Made by a program: the position numbers and the translations under genes. Below, piece after piece: positions 1-12,962 of a DNA stretch of 64,000 nt. How positions within the stretch are numbered: position 1 is the stretch's first letter; every line of letters begins with the position of its first letter. The notes below the pieces were generated by a model. The model was not told where the DNA came from and made no database searches. It saw only the letters and a program-made list of their open reading frames with translations. The stretch is taken from positions 31,444,201 through 31,508,200 of the forward strand of contig OX463810.1 in the NCBI GenBank assembly GCA_949825045.1, written 5' to 3'. This DNA comes from Argyresthia goedartella. Taxonomy: Eukaryota > Arthropoda > Insecta > Lepidoptera > Argyresthiidae.

Positions 1-33
1 ATTACATACCTTAAATCTAGCTTAAAAATCATC

Positions 34-1190
34 ATGTCCGAAATTAAAGACCTCATTAAAAAACGAGGAACAATAAAAGCAAAGTTAACACAATTTATCA
101 ATTACTTAGAAAACATCGAAAGTGCCAATTTACCGTTAGGTGAAGTGCAAGCAAACGAATTAGAATCGCGCCTTACAAAAATGGATTTATTATATGGTTC
201 ATTTGATGAATTACAGAGTGACATCGAGCGGTTGTCAGAGACACCTAATGAGATGTACCAGGAGGTTAGGCGCCGCTCGTGAGGCCGCCTTGCAAGTACA
301 GTACCAACTTTGTGAGGTTGCCCAAGATTGATCTGCCTCACTTCGACGGAGACTATCAGCACTGGCTCGAATTCAGAGATACGTATTCTTCCCTTATTCA
401 CAACAACACTGAAATATAAGACATACACAAATTCCACTACCTGCGGGCAGCCTTAGTGGGCTCCGCAGCCGAAGTGATACAGGGTATAGACTTCACATCA
501 TCTCATTACACAATGGCATGGCAGTTATTAGTGAAAAGATACGACAATAAGAGAATGCTTATCGATAACTACCTAAAAATGATATTCAACCTAGAATCAA
601 TTCAAAAAGAATCATGCACTGCCTTGCGTAACTTAGTATACATTACAGTAAAAAACCTAAGATCCCTAGCTACCTTGGGTGAACCCACACAATACTGGGA
701 CACCGTCATCATATTTACGATGGCCAATAAACTTGATATGATTAATAACCGGGACTGGTAGGAACACAAAAATACACTGTCATGTGACTCCCCTACACTT
801 ACACAATTTATAGACTTCTTAGCAGTAAATGTGACTTGCTAGAAACCTTACAAGATAAACAAAGTCTTAAAACATCCACACCAACCCCTAAACACACTTA
901 TGTAAATGAAACTACATCAAACAAAGCAAAATTATCATCAAAAAACCCCGAAATCCAACACAATGTCTACACTAAAACAGTATCATACCCTATGTGTTCA
1001 CAAAATCATTATTTATTCGCATGTAAATCGTTTCGAGCTTTAGGCATAGACTCTCGCATTAAAAAAGCGACACAAAGCAATGTCTGCATGAATTGCCTTC
1101 GGCCTGGACATACAGATAGCCGTTGTGTTCTTTCTCATTGCAAGTATTGCCCAGGAAGACATAGCACTCTGTTGCATAAGGAAACTCATG
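34..1190 (+). pseudogene. BEL-Z Gag (nucleocapsid/capsid), broken
   Basis: The ATG at 34 opens an 82-residue piece (MSEIKDLIKKRG...) with the charged coiled-coil look of BEL Gag N-termini, closed by TGA at 280-282. A DUF1759-like capsid stretch follows in another frame at about 444-761, with GSAAEVIQGI and LLVKRYDNKR. From 836 the original frame carries two zinc knuckles near 1000-1170, including CMNCLRPGHTDSRC. Gag would package element RNA in cytoplasmic particles. The breaks mean that no full-length Gag can be made. Base composition is AT-rich, unlike the GC-rich BEL-D. Confidence 0.75.
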
Positions 1191-4100
1191 TCGAGCCACA
1201 CGCAAATAATTGTATATCGTTGTCAACAGAAGTCGTACACACAGATGATGACCGCGCAAATGTTCTGTTATCCACAGCGTTGGTGAGAGTTGTGGATGCA
1301 CAAGGAAACATACATACCGCGAGACTGCTGCTCGACAACGGCAGCTCGGCCAATTTTGTGACCCAGAATCTAAGGGATAAACTCGGTCTGGTAAAGCGTA
1401 CCGCTGGCTCTACTGTCTCAGGTATCAACAGTCAAATATCTAATGCTACAGAGTCTTGTGACCTATCAATTGAATCATGTTTTGGTAACTACAAGACAAA
1501 GATATCTTGTTACGTTTTACCAAAAATCACGAACGCATTGCCTGGCTAGTATTTAGACAGACATAACATACCAATACCAGAAGGTATACAATTAGCAGAC
1601 CCGAACTTTAATATACCTGCAAATGTCGACATATTAGTAGGCGCGGAAATATTTTGGGAAGTCTTAAAACCTGAATTCATAAATCTTGGGTACAATAAAC
1701 CAAAACTACATGAAACCAAACTAGGCTGGCTTATAACTGGTAGTATTATTCATCCAAATCTTAAAAAACAATATACGTGTCATTTTGCACAAACCATAAA
1801 TGATGATTCACATCTTACTCGCTTCTGGGAACTTGACACAGTACCTCATAATTACTGCATGTCAAAGGAAGAGCTTGCTTGCGAACAGATTTTCAAGGAA
1901 ACAACGCGTCGTGACGAAAATGGTCAATTTATAATCACCATACCATTAAAAGGCTCACCCGTCACCCTTGGAGATTCCTATGGCATGGCAAAGAGTAGGC
2001 TCTTATCCATAGAGCGCAAGCTTAATCGTGACTTAACACTCAAACAAAGATACAACAAATTCATCAAAGAATACTTAGCTATGGGTCACATGACTGAAAA
2101 CAAACACTCACATAAAAGGAACAGAGTCAACATTTATTTACCACATCATTATGTGCTGCACAAATCCAGTACCACTACGAAGCTTAGAGTAGTATTTGAC
2201 GCATCAGCAACAACTACATCGGGTAAATCTTTTAATGAGTTACAAATGGTCGGGCCTACCATTCAGGACGACCTTTTGTCAATATTGTTACGCTTCAGGC
2301 AACACAAGTTTGTCGTATCAGGCGACATTGAAAAAATGTATAGGGCAATCTTAGTCGAACCTTCACAGCGCCATCTGCAGCAAATAATACATCGATTCAA
2401 TTCTTCAGGTCCTCTTAAAAAACCTTTACATTAAACACTGTAACATACGGTACCGCATCTGCACCATATTTAGCGACCAAATGTTTGGTCTCTCTTGCAG
2501 AGCAAGCACCCAATGAAGATGTAAAACGAGCCATCAGCAGATATTTCTACGTAGACGATCTGTTAAGTGGTGGGGATTGCATAAATTCAGTGACACAACT
2601 TTGTAAACAAATTGTCGACATCCTTCAAACAGCAAAATTTAACCTACGTAAGTGGCAATCTAACTCTCCTGAAATATTAGCATCAATATACAGCGACAAA
2701 GAAAGCTCGGAAAAACCTTTAAATCTTAATGATGAATCACCATCCAAAACTTTAGGTCTTCATTGGGATTCATTACCAGATACATTATTATTTTCCATAA
2801 ACCTCACAATAGTTAACAAAATAACAAAACGCATAATTCTATCACTGGTGAGCCAAATCTTTGATCCCATGGGTCTCATGGGCCCCTGCGTTATCGAGGC
2901 GAAGTTTATTCTGCAAAAGTTATGGCTAAATTTGAGTGAATTTTTGGATTTTATTCACCCTCTTCATTCACTCAATACACTTCGCATACCTCGATGGGTC
3001 TTTGGTGATCGGTTTGAACTTGCGGAACTTCATGTGTTTACTGATGCTTCTGAACGAGCCTATGGCACCTGTGTCTACGTGAGGACAATTGGAAACGACG
3101 GCACTGTTTGTGTTCGTCTTATTGCATCCAAAAATAAAGTTTCGCCAAACAAACCAACCACAATACCGCGGCTAGAACTCTGCGGTGCATTACTTGGCAC
3201 AAGACTCTATCTTCAAACAAGGTACTATCTTCATTGACTGTTTCCTTCAATCGGCGCTATTACTGGTCAGACTCCACTATCGTCTTGGGCTGTTTTAGAA
3301 AATCACCAAGTTATCACCAATTAAAACAGTTTGTCGGTAATAGAGTTGGTGAAATACAGGATACCACGCAGGTAGACATGTGGAGTTATGTACCTATCAC
3401 GGAAAATCCCGCTGATCTGGTATCACGAGGTGTAAAGGCAAATGTTCTCTGCACGTCCACCTTATGGTGGAACGGACCTACATTTTTACATCAAAAGGAA
3501 ATTCAAATACCAAAAAACCCAAACATTACTTCACTGATCTACCAGAAATATCATTACATACACTTACAAACACAAACACAACGAACGAAAACGTGATACT
3601 AAAACAAATACACAAATCATCGGACTACAAAAAACGAATCAGAACTATAGCATACATAACTAGATTCATCCATAAGTGTAAAAACAAGAAATCCAAAACA
3701 ATAGATCAATTAAATTTATCGGAACTTCAATCATCTCAAAATCTCATAGTAAAACTAACCCAACAAGAAATGTTTCCTGAAGAACACTTGATTATCACAA
3801 CTGAAAAAACACTACACAATAAAAATCGTCTTATAACACTTACACCGTTCATGGACTCTCATGGTATCATAAGGGTAGGTGGGAGACTCAACAATTCTAA
3901 CTATAGTTTTGACGTCAAACACCCCATCCTTTTATGCGCCAAACATCACTTAACTAAAATATTTTTTGAGCACTATCATAAAATAACTTTATTACACGCA
4001 GGCCCACAACTACTCTTAGCAAATGTAAGACAAACCTTTTGGGTATTGGGAGGACGCAATCTTTCAAAGAAAGTCGTTCATTCCTGTGTTCATTGTACTC

Positions 4101-4206
4101 GGTTTAAAGCAAAACCTGTGCAACCAATAATGGGTAATCTTCCAACAGATAGAACTCACTTAGAATTCCCCTTTCTTAACACAGGGCTTGATTACGCCGG
4201 ACCAGT
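1191..4206 (+). pseudogene. BEL-Z Pol, first part: PR-RT-RNase H-IN zinc domain
   Basis: The aspartic protease motif LLLDNGSS lies near 1328. The reading frame is closed by a single TAG at 1547-1549, then continues in the same frame to 2434 with the RT palm motif SGDIEKMY. A frameshift near 2400-2480 moves the reading to the frame holding YFYVDDLL (about 2545) and the RNase H motif FTDASERAYG (about 3040). Two more frame changes follow near 3235 and 3470-3600. The last stretch carries the H2C2 zinc domain of integrase (CVHCTRFKAKP) and stops at GLDYAGPV, where the LINE is inserted. The reading resumes at 8053. Confidence 0.8.
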
Positions 4207-4207
4207 A

Positions 4208-4231
4208 AGAAATCAGAAATCAGAAATCAGA
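4208..4231 (-). repeat. Heptanucleotide 3' tail of the CR1-like LINE
   Basis: The + strand reads about three copies of AGAAATC, which is GATTTCT on the element strand. CR1-clade LINEs end in short tandem repeats used in target-primed reverse transcription. It lies directly against the BEL-Z sequence. Confidence 0.6.
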
Positions 4232-4532
4232 TATTTTATTGTGGTACGTAGTTTAAAGTAGATGTTACATAGTATGTCTTGTCCTTACGTCCAGCCGCGA
4301 GGCGTACAAATAATACAAATAACCAAATAAACAACAGGTGAGTTAAAAAATATAGGCAACAAACAATACATTAAACCATTACAATATTACAATGATGTCA
4401 AAAAAAAAAAAAAAAAATGTCAAATATATTATTATTGTATGTCATATGTAAAATTGTATTTAGTAAAAGGTGATTAAAAAAATTAAAAAAAGATGTCAAT
4501 GGCAATAGTTTAGTAGATATAACATGTCAACA

Positions 4533-7421
4533 CTATGCTAAATATTCACCTACAGAGTAGTATGCTTTATCAGCCAAATAATCTTTTAATCTAAGCTTGA
4601 ACTTGTTTGGGTTATCTATATTCATAATTGAGACAGGAACCTTATTGTATATTGTCGAGGCCATACCGAATACACTGTTGCTGAACAGTGCAGTTTTGTG
4701 TCTGGTAGCGCGTATATTTTTGTTGTTGCGGCGACTCTTCAGGTTTTCGAATAGGGTTGGGTTTATTTTAATAAACATTATTATTTCATATATGTATAAG
4801 GAAGGCATTGTTAAAAGTTTATGGCGTTTAAAATATGGTTTGCAGCTGTCTGTTCTTTTTAACGAAAATATAGCTCTAATGCATTTTTTCTGAGACTTGA
4901 ACGCAATTTCCCTATTTATTCCGTTACCCCAGAATATTATTCCGTATCTGAGTGTAGACACTACGTAGCCGTGATAAGCTGTCAGAACTGCGGTAACATC
5001 CACAACTTTGCGGAGCATATACAGTGCATATGAAAACCGGTTTAGTTTTTTGCTGACATTTTCAATTTGCTCTTTCCAGTTTAGTTTATTGTCGATTTGT
5101 TATCCTAAAAATTTCGTTGATGGTACTTCGTCAATGTTATTGTCGTCGTGTTTGATAGTTAATGGTATCCGTTCTTTAATTTGTTTAAAGTTCATTATAT
5201 ATGTTTTCTTTAAGTTTATTTTTAAATTATTATGCTGTAGCCATGTTATGATGTCATTAAGTGAATTGTTTATTTCATTTTCAAATATCAAATTATCATT
5301 ACTTACGTTTTTATAAACTACGGTACTGTCATCAGCAAATAGGATCATAGGGTTTGATGTCGAGTCAACAATGTCGTTAATATAGATCAGGAATAGCAGC
5401 GGGCCTAGAACGCTTCCTTGTGGTACACCTAGAGTTACCTTAGAAGGTTCAGATGAGTAGATTTGTTCCATGTTACTTTGGCCACACAATCTCTGAATTT
5501 GAGTTATTTGTTTCCGATCAGATAGGTATGATTTTATCAAATCTATAACATTGCCTCTGACTCCGTATGTGTGTAACTTTTGTAATAATATTTTGTGGTT
5601 TACATAGTCGAACGCTTTTGTCATGTCCATATATATGGCTGACACAGGTATTTTATTGTCTAAATTGAAAACTATCTTTCCTATGAAGTCGTATATAGCC
5701 AGATTGATTGTTTTGTGTTTCCTAAAACCTTTCTGCTCGGGAACCAGAATATCATTCTTTTCGAAGTAGTTGTATAGGGCGTTATATATTACCTTTTCGA
5801 ATACTTTGGAAAACACTGGTATTAGGGCGATAGGCCTATAGAAGTTCATATTTTCTTTATCTTCTTTTTTAAATAAAGGCTTGATTATCGACGTCTTCAA
5901 AGCATTTGGATACGTACCGAATTCGATGCATAAATTTACGATGTAGCTGATCACCACGCTTATATTATGTACCACATATTTTAATACTTTCGTGCAAATC
6001 TCGTCATACCCTGTGCTGCTTGTGTTTTTTAAGGTCATAATTATCCTTGTTATGTCAATAGGATTGGTGGGACTTAAATACATAGAATTTAATTTATTGT
6101 ATGTCAAGGTTGATTTTAGAGGATGATTACTACGAGTATTATCTAATGGTTCTGGTATTGTTAAATGATTATTGAATGCTTTTGCTATGTCCGTAGGGTT
6201 TTTTATTTTATCCCCATTATGCTCAATTTGCTCTATTTGGTCCCTGGGGTGATTTGGCTTAGTACTATTAATAATATTCCATGTGGCCTTTGACTTATTT
6301 TGTGATGATTGGATATAATAGTTATTTTGGGATTTTTGAGTCAATTTTATAATTTTATGCAGTCTTTGGGAATAGGATTTGTAAGTGTTCCTATTTTCGG
6401 CGTTTGGTCTTCGTCTGTACTGCCATAGGAGCTCCCTTTTGCGTTTGCTACATTTTATAATACCTTTGGTAATCCATTTTGGCCTTCGTTTACTACTGAT
6501 TTTAACTCTTATTTTGGGAAAACATAAATCATATAACAATTTGAAAATATCTGAGAACCGATCAAATGCGTCATTAGGATCTGATGTATTGTATACGTCA
6601 GCAAAACCCAATTTGCTAAGATGTTCTTTGAATTTAAACATATTTTCGAGACTATAGTCACGCTTCATAGTATACCAGTGACCAAGACTGCTGGTTTTTT
6701 TTACTGGACATTTAAGTATTTGTGCAGTGTGGTCTGACAGCGCAAATTCATGCACTTGGCTTTCTGCTCCGCGTATATTGTGAATTATATTGTCAAGGCA
6801 AGTACCACTACTCAGCCTTGTGGGTTCTTTGATTGATATTTTTAAATTGAAGCTTAATATAAGTTGTTGGAATCGCTTAGACATTGGACTAACTTTTAAA
6901 GTATTAATATTGAAGTCACCTACTATTATAAGATATTTATTATTGCATGCGTATTCCTGCAGAATGTCATAGAGGTTGTCAAAGAATGGATTTAAATCTG
7001 TCAAATGATATTTAGGGATTCTATAGATGCACATAATTATTATGTTGTGATTGACGAGTTCAATCGCAGAACATTCTAGTGTATTGGGTATGTTGAAGCG
7101 TCGTAAACCGTCAAGATCTTTTGATTTATGTTTATTCCTTACCAATATACATGATCCACCCTTTCTGCTCATGCGTGAATAACATGACGCTAACTGGAAA
7201 TTTGGAATACATAGTTGATTTTCATCACCTTGCATCATATTATGTTCTGTTACACATATAACATCCACAGAAACGTCATCTCTTTCTAGTACTTCATCCA
7301 AATGTACAGTTAGTAGTTCACACTTGCTTATGAGTCCGCTAATGTTTTGGTGCAATATATTTATTTTTTTAAACACGAAATAACTCTCTATTGCTCTTGT
7401 CTCTCTCATTTTCTTTGTCAC
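4533..7421 (-). pseudogene. CR1-like ORF2: endonuclease plus reverse transcriptase, one nonsense codon
   Basis: Reading from 7421 downward, an apurinic-like endonuclease is visible (NILHQNISG, VGDFNINT, LSDHTAQIL). The RT follows with SIIKPLFKK, YMDMTKAFD, GVPQGSVLGP and the catalytic ILFADDS. A single TAA at 5100-5102, just after STKFLG, closes the frame. The same frame then runs open through the RT thumb/C-terminal part to 4533. Without that stop the protein would be about 960 residues, a normal length for the clade. ORF2 overlaps the end of ORF1 by about 50 bases. The copy is therefore dead by one nonsense codon plus 5' truncation. Confidence 0.85.
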
Positions 7422-8010
7422 CTGCTGTTTTATTACTTTTGTTATTATTTGACACTACAGAGTTCGCAGATTTGTCTTTGTCTGATATATTTATGTTACT
7501 TGTTGATGTGTCGTTATTTTCATTCAAGTCTGCATCCGTCTGTGTACACCTGTCTATCTGTTCTTTGGAAGCCCGCAGTTGATTGGAAACGTGTCGTTGA
7601 TTAAGCATGTTCTGATACTTATCTCTTTCGGCGGAATAGTCTTTTTGCAACAGCATTCTTAATAGTGATCTGCTAAGGTTTCTTGTAAAAGTATGTTTTA
7701 TGGATTGAAATCTTCCGTAGTTCATATCAAGGAACGAGACGTTGTTGTATTGTTTGCAGATCAGTCTAAGTTCGTAGTTTAATTTGGATTCCTGTAAATT
7801 CTTATTGTATGGAATCTCACACACAATGATATTTAAATTCTTGTTAGAATGCAGCCATACTATCATGCTTGACGTAAATTCAAACGGGTTTACTTCATTT
7901 ATACCACCCATCAGTATCACGTAATCTTGATCAGTTAGTGTTGATATTTCTGCTCTCTCTGCTGTATTTATGTCGCTAAGTCTAGCTCCGGCCTTCCAGA
8001 AACATGTCAC
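7369..8010 (-). pseudogene. CR1-like ORF1, SGNH-esterase-like, 5'-truncated
   Basis: The 213-residue frame contains LMGGINEVNPF, which matches the G-x-N block III of SGNH/GDSL hydrolases, and a later FLDMNYGRF stretch. An esterase domain in ORF1 is known from CR1/L2 LINEs, where it is thought to help RNP or membrane interactions. The block I GDS motif expected upstream is absent, because the element joins BEL-Z about 40 bases beyond. The C-terminus is lysine- and asparagine-rich. The esterase call rests on motif reading only. Confidence 0.6.
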
Positions 8011-8052
8011 TAAGAATTTAGGTCCTACTAGGGTCTGAAGCGCATTTCTCAG

Positions 8053-8920
8053 TGCTGACTGTCGATCGGAAAAGAAGAGGCAGCAAGCTACAAAAGTCCT
8101 ACATATGCGTCTTTGTGTGTTTTGCAGTAAAGGCAGTCCACCTCGAGCTTGTTTCAGACCTCACGAAGGAAGCATTTCTGGCCGCATTTTCTCGATTCAT
8201 ATCGAGGAGAGGAAAACCTCAAAAGGTTTTTTCCGACAACGGATCTTCATTCGTCGGTGGTTTCAATGAACTAAATGTATTTTTAAATTCAGCATCGAAC
8301 GACATAAAATTAGAGGTTGCTCATCTTGGCATTGATATTAATTTTATACCTGCCTATACGCCTCACTTTGGAGGCCTTTGGCCTTTGGCTGTTAAGCAAG
8401 TAAAACATCATCTGAGGAGAATCCTTAGTCTCACTCACTTAACATTTGAAGAACTCACAACCTGCCTTGTCCAAATAGAAGCTATTTTAAACTCCAGCCA
8501 TTAATGCCTTTATCATCTGATCCTTCTGATCTTACCTATATTTCTCCTTCCCACTTCCTAATCGGACGCCCACTCACGTCGGTCCCATCTCCACAAATGC
8601 TGGACATCAACATCAATCGCCTGGAACGCTTTCAACGGGTAGAAAAACTTAAACAGCACTTTTGGGAACGCTTCACTAATGAGTACGTGTCTCTTCTTCA
8701 GCAGAAGATCAAGTGGCACTCATCAACAGGCCACCTCAACCTCGGTGACATGGTTCTCGTTAAAGACGCCAACCGACCTCCACTTTTATGGCTCTTGGGT
8801 AGAGTCACTGCTGTATATCCCGAAAGCGATGGTGTCATTCGAGTGGCTGACATCCTGACGAAGAAAGGAAACATAACGAGAGCGTATACCAACTTATGCC
8901 CTCTCCCTAAGGAACCTTGA
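8053..8920 (+). pseudogene. BEL-Z Pol, second part: integrase core and C-terminal domain
   Basis: The integrase resumes with SYICVFVCFAVKAVHLEL, then FSDNGSSFVGG (second catalytic Asp) and HFGGLWPLAVK, where the usual catalytic Glu position reads Leu-Trp. A frame change with a TAA at about 8504 separates the piece with ILNSSH from PLSSDPSDLTYISPSHFLIG. The C-terminal Pao domain follows (LGDMVLVKDANRPPLLW). The last stop is TGA at 8918-8920. In the intact element this would integrate the cDNA; here it is split and mutated. Confidence 0.75.
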
Positions 8921-8938
8921 ACACTTCAACGCGGGCAG

Positions 8939-9160
8939 TGTTGGCACCATAGCCAAGACCTGATCTACGAGGGGCGAGAGGGGTTCCTCGCTCAGCCAAT
9001 CACATTCATTCTGATCGTCGCTTTAATGCAACTCATGTCTGTTATTGTATTACTTAATCCGTTTAATTATTATAAAGCTATTGTATCAGCATAAACCTAG
9101 CTGCAGTTTGATTCTCGACCTCAAGACCCTGAACTAGGATAAGGAGAGGATCTTTCAGTG
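8939..9160 (+). repeat. Probable 3' LTR of BEL-Z
   Basis: TGTTGGCACC starts about 18 bases after the Pol stop and follows a G-rich stretch (GCGGGCAG) that could be a polypurine-tract remnant. TG starts and CA ends are normal for BEL LTRs. The right edge, a CA near 9158, is a guess because the partner LTR lies outside the window. Confidence 0.4.
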
Positions 9161-9389
9161 GGTGTATGTGGGCTGATTGATTGATATAGGTGAAAGAACG
9201 GAAATATATTCTTGCACTTACTGTAGAAAGACAGATAGAGGTACCTTACCTAACAGACTTCCGAGGGATGAAAAAGGCTATGGCAATTTTGATATTATTT
9301 GAGAAAATTATGAAGGAGGCCCTCACAAAACTAAGTAATAACAGAAAAAAAAATTGTGGCAAACTAATATAGATTTGCTTGTAGATACA

Positions 9390-10316
9390 ACAATGAAACA
9401 ACGATTAATAACTTTATTCAAATCACTTCATTTATGTCATGTATTTCTAGAACCGACTAGATTTACACTTACCAGCAAAATTTGCTTAGATAACGTTTTT
9501 TGTGACTGTGCATTCACAAGTAAAAATTTACATTTTTACTTACTTAATTAACTGCTTACCTTCCGATCACTGCTGTCAAACAGCTTCAATCCCGATTGCT
9601 AGTAAAGATGAGACTATTAAATCCCAAAGACTAGAGACGTATCCGAAACACTTAGATACAAATGTGCCAGTACCAGATTTTAATTAAAAAAAACCGAACA
9701 AAATTTATTCAGACTTCTTCAACATTATTCAAACAGAATTCAATAAAGATTTTAAATTTAAAAAAAAAGTCATTGACAACAACGGTAAATCTAAAATTAA
9801 TGACTGAGCAACGTTAGGAATTTGTAAAAGCAGAGTAATCTTGTATGACCTTTATGAACAAAAAACCTATAACCTTGATAGCTAATTTCATGATTGTTAA
9901 AAATATTGCAAATTCATAGAAAAATACTAAATTGAAATAATGTAATGTAAACGGTTTGGAATATAATAAACCGTGAAACTGGAAAAGTTATACCAAGGCA
10001 CAATGATTTCTGCTTATAGATAGGTGATGATGTTGTTAAATCCAATGCAAAGGTAGCTCGAGCTTTCGAAAAAAAAAACACCAATGTGAAGAGCTTCTAA
10101 AGTCATCTGCATCTGAAGCAGACTTCGTTAAAAAACAGACCTAGCGTCAGTAAAATAGATTTTAAATTTCATCATGTATATCCCCAGGAAATTGTCAAAC
10201 GTTTACATAACTTACCTTAAAAAATACTGAAGACCTGTAGGGTATATCGGTCAAAATCATTGGTTCAGTAATTCTAGTTATAGCACATTTAGCTTATATA
10301 TTCAATAAATATAATT
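9390..10316 (+). mobile_element. Decayed LINE fragment, same family as 27847-29458
   Basis: At 9400-9600 the readable pieces match the end of a LINE endonuclease (VFLEPTRFTLTSKICLDNVF, then LPSDHC). At 10165-10316 the DNA closely follows the reverse complement of 29240-29400 (KFHHVYPQEIVK-like). Stops and frameshifts are dense throughout. It adds endonuclease sequence that is missing from the 29-kb copy. Confidence 0.65.
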
Positions 10317-10383
10317 TACTGAGATAACGTTACCCTCCTTCTGGTGCAGTCAGATAAAACGTATCCTCTATGATAATGTAGCT

Positions 10384-10505
10384 CATAAAATATATCTGTG
10401 CTAAATTTCATTCAAATCCGTTCAGCCGTTTCAGCGTGATTAAGGCACAAATCACAAACATCGACACATCCAAACATCTAAACATCGCTACTTTCACATT
10501 TATAA
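10384..10505 (+). repeat. Conserved SINE/LINE 3'-end-like repeat
   Basis: The stretch with AAATTTCATTCAAATCCGTT, followed by CAGCCGTTTCAGCGTGATTA and an ACA-rich tail, resembles 3' ends of RTE-type LINEs and SINEs common in arthropods. No coding sequence is present. Confidence 0.45.
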
Positions 10506-10746
10506 TATTTTAAGTTGGATATGGAACAACTGTTGCCATCTGTTGTCGAGTAGCTGAAGTTTTTCGCCATTACGTACCCCACTCCTTGAAAAGCTCGTGC
10601 TCTATGAACAACTAGAAGCATTAATTGCCTATGGTCCATCCATACTGAAAAAAATATTTTGTCTGACTGACTGACATTTCTTTTGGCAGTTGTCAAAAAA
10701 TGACGATTGTATTTTGCCGAAAGAGTTATTGAATTGAATTTCCAGA

Positions 10747-12080
10747 ATGGGAGGATCTCAAAGCAGCAGGAAATTGAGTGTGGATAATGATAACTCCATA
10801 CAAGTGTCTCAAGAAGCGTTAGAACGAATACAGTCACAGCTGGCTGCCAAGGTAAATAAGCGAAGCTGCATTACATAATTTTAGTCAATGTCACAATGTA
10901 GAAACACTCTAAAGGCTTAGTTTAGAATACCCGACGGCTTCAGTAACTTCACATAACAGTCGGGGTATATGACTTCCCTGCCATCGTCTAATCAGTTTAA
11001 AATAATTTAAATGCAGGTTTTATGTTTTCTTGTAGGTTATTTACCTTGCCGAATGAAAATATCCTCAAAACATAAATTTCCTGTAACAGCAAGCAGAGCA
11101 GCCATCCCCACCACCACTGTACAGCGCTCCACCACCGGTCTACCCTACACAGAAGCAACAACAACAGTTTGCTGCTGAGGAGGCATACTGGGTGCGGCGC
11201 ATCCAGGAACTGCAGAGGTCACATGAGAAAATCAATGCTGGTATGATGAACGACTACCAAAAGACTCTGAAGGAGGCCAATGACCTCTTTAACCTGGTCC
11301 AGGGTGATAAGGTTGCTACTAAACTACCTCCCTGTCAGGATGAAAAAGCAAAGGTTTGTGTGTGCAATATTTGTTTTTGCTTATTTCTCTTGTATGGGCT
11401 TTGAGAACATGTTTAAATTAATATTATTTTATGTTTGCGTTTGGCCCTCTGCCTTCCCTTGAATCTTTATGGTAGTTTACTCTTTATTGCTGTTTTAATC
11501 TCTGAATTCAACTATCTCCTTTTGCACAATTAACCTTCCTGCTCTGCTTCAACTGACATATTATATAAAACCGCTGACCCGCACAAGCCCACCTCCCATA
11601 AGACAGCACTTGCCAGAAGCCAATGTCAGGAAATATTGTTCCTGTGCTAACCCCATACTATTGTTGTTGCAATACTGACCGTAAATAGAGGAATAATCTA
11701 CCTTCTGTATCATGTGTCACACTTGATTGTTCGGGAAACAAATTTTAAAGAAAAAGGTCTTCCTCAAACAGGGACACCCTCTGCATTCTAATAACATGGC
11801 ATTAGGTTGATATTAGCAATGCATTTTTGCACTTTCGCCACCATGACAGCTCTGCTTTTTATCGACATAATCAATTGAGCTCTATACTGCAATGGAGCAA
11901 CATCTTAATCATTTTTGTTCTTATATTCTGACCCTTCAATAATCTTAACTTTCTTTCTTACAGGTCTTGCAGTGCTACTCCACAAATCCTGGCAAATCAT
12001 TAGTGTGTTCTGTGCTAGTGAATCAGTTCAATGACTGTGTGTGCAAGAGTCGTGTCGCCGCTGTCACTGCTACTTCCTGA
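10747..12080 (+). CDS. Mic19: MICOS complex subunit MIC19 (CHCHD3), three exons
   Basis: Exons are 10747-10851, 11090-11353 and 11964-12080, all in phase 0 with GT-AG introns, giving 161 residues. The N-terminus MGGSQSSRKLS has the Gly2 myristoylation context known for CHCHD3. A proline- and glutamine-rich linker and a charged helical stretch (EEAYWVRRIQELQRSHEK) follow. The C-terminal CHCH domain has two CX9C motifs: PPC-x9-C is formed across the exon 2/3 join, and VC-x9-C follows in exon 3. The protein works at the inner mitochondrial membrane, where MICOS holds cristae junctions, and is imported by the MIA40 disulfide relay. The nearest gene downstream is on the same strand. No frame damage was seen. 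The assignment is by family pattern. Confidence 0.88.
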
Positions 12081-12962
12081 ACAAGTGGAACAGTTAACTC
12101 TGTAAATAAATAACATAGACGAATCTAATATAATCCAGTCTGGCGATATCAGTATATTTGATTGGGTCTTCAACTGCCTTATGGCTAATCTACACACTTG
12201 ATTTGTAGGTTTAATAAATAATTGTTATGGCTGTATGAATAAAATGATTATTTTATTTTATTCTCTTCTTTCTAGGGCACTAATTGTATTATAATAAATT
12301 TATTTGATAAGACTCCTACTATTATCGTGCCATTATTATAGTGTTCATTCAACTGCCTAAGGCTCAACATCTTCATAATTATTGTAATGCACTTTAAAAT
12401 TCAAACCAAGAGAGAAGCACTAAGCACATATATGCACAACTGCACCTAGAAAATACTGAATGAGGGTCAGTTTTATCCTCGCCATACAAGACCACAGGGT
12501 ACACCAGCTTTCTATTTGCCACTAGGGGGGCTGGTTTAATTATTATTATTACAACAACATAGCATTAGGCCTTTCTCATGTTCTCTCAAAAGTTGGCACA
12601 ATTGTGCCAACTTTTAACCAGTTATTCAACACTCAATTTTGCGTGATAGGGGGCTAGCCCATCGCCGCAGTTATGGAGATTGGAGGTTTCCTTATCTTGG
12701 ATTATTATTATCCTCAGCCTCAGCATATATATAGTATTAAACAAATAAAATAGGTCTCATACCTTCCAGACTGGCCTCAAATGAAGAATGATCATGTCAG
12801 TGAAAAAAATGCAGGTAAAAATAAAAATCAATGTCACTATGGCAATATGTGTTTGTTTACATTTAAATATAGTTGTTGTATCACTCCTGTCATAGAAATT
12901 TTGCTTTATCGCCTTGTAAAATATTCTAAAATTAAGAGTTCACAGTTTCACAACTCCTCGAA
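12081..12962. other. Intergenic stretch between MIC19 and the next gene
   Basis: AT-rich sequence with alternative poly(A) hexamers and short repeats, including ATT runs near 12540. I see no supported gene. Confidence 0.5.
12105..12110 (+). terminator. Poly(A) signal of MIC19
   Basis: AATAAA lies 25 bases after the stop codon. Further AATAAA hexamers near 12213 and 12238 could serve as alternatives. Confidence 0.5.

Larger units (their letters stand above)
4207..8049 (-). mobile_element. CR1-like non-LTR retrotransposon inserted in BEL-Z
   Basis: This minus-strand LINE has an esterase-type ORF1 and an endonuclease-RT ORF2. It sits between BEL-Z codons for GPV and LTVDRK, and CAGT occurs at both junctions (4203-4206 and 8050-8053), a possible 4-bp target duplication. 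The 3' end, on the left, carries a short 7-bp microsatellite tail instead of poly(A), as CR1-type elements do. ORF1 lacks its expected N-terminus, so the copy is 5'-truncated. Confidence 0.8.
1..9160 (+). mobile_element. BEL-Z: decayed BEL/Pao LTR retrotransposon
   Basis: The order Gag, CCHC knuckles, protease, reverse transcriptase, RNase H, zinc-binding domain, integrase and C-terminal Pao domain is typical of BEL/Pao. The element is interrupted at 4206/8053 by a CR1-like LINE on the opposite strand. Its 5' LTR would lie before the window. Several stop codons and frameshifts show that it is dead. The right end is uncertain because no matching 5' LTR is visible. Confidence 0.85.

Noticed and set aside
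10478..10837. Minus-strand frame of 119 codons over MIC19 exon 1
   Set aside because: Antisense to a well-supported spliced gene; no recognisable motif.
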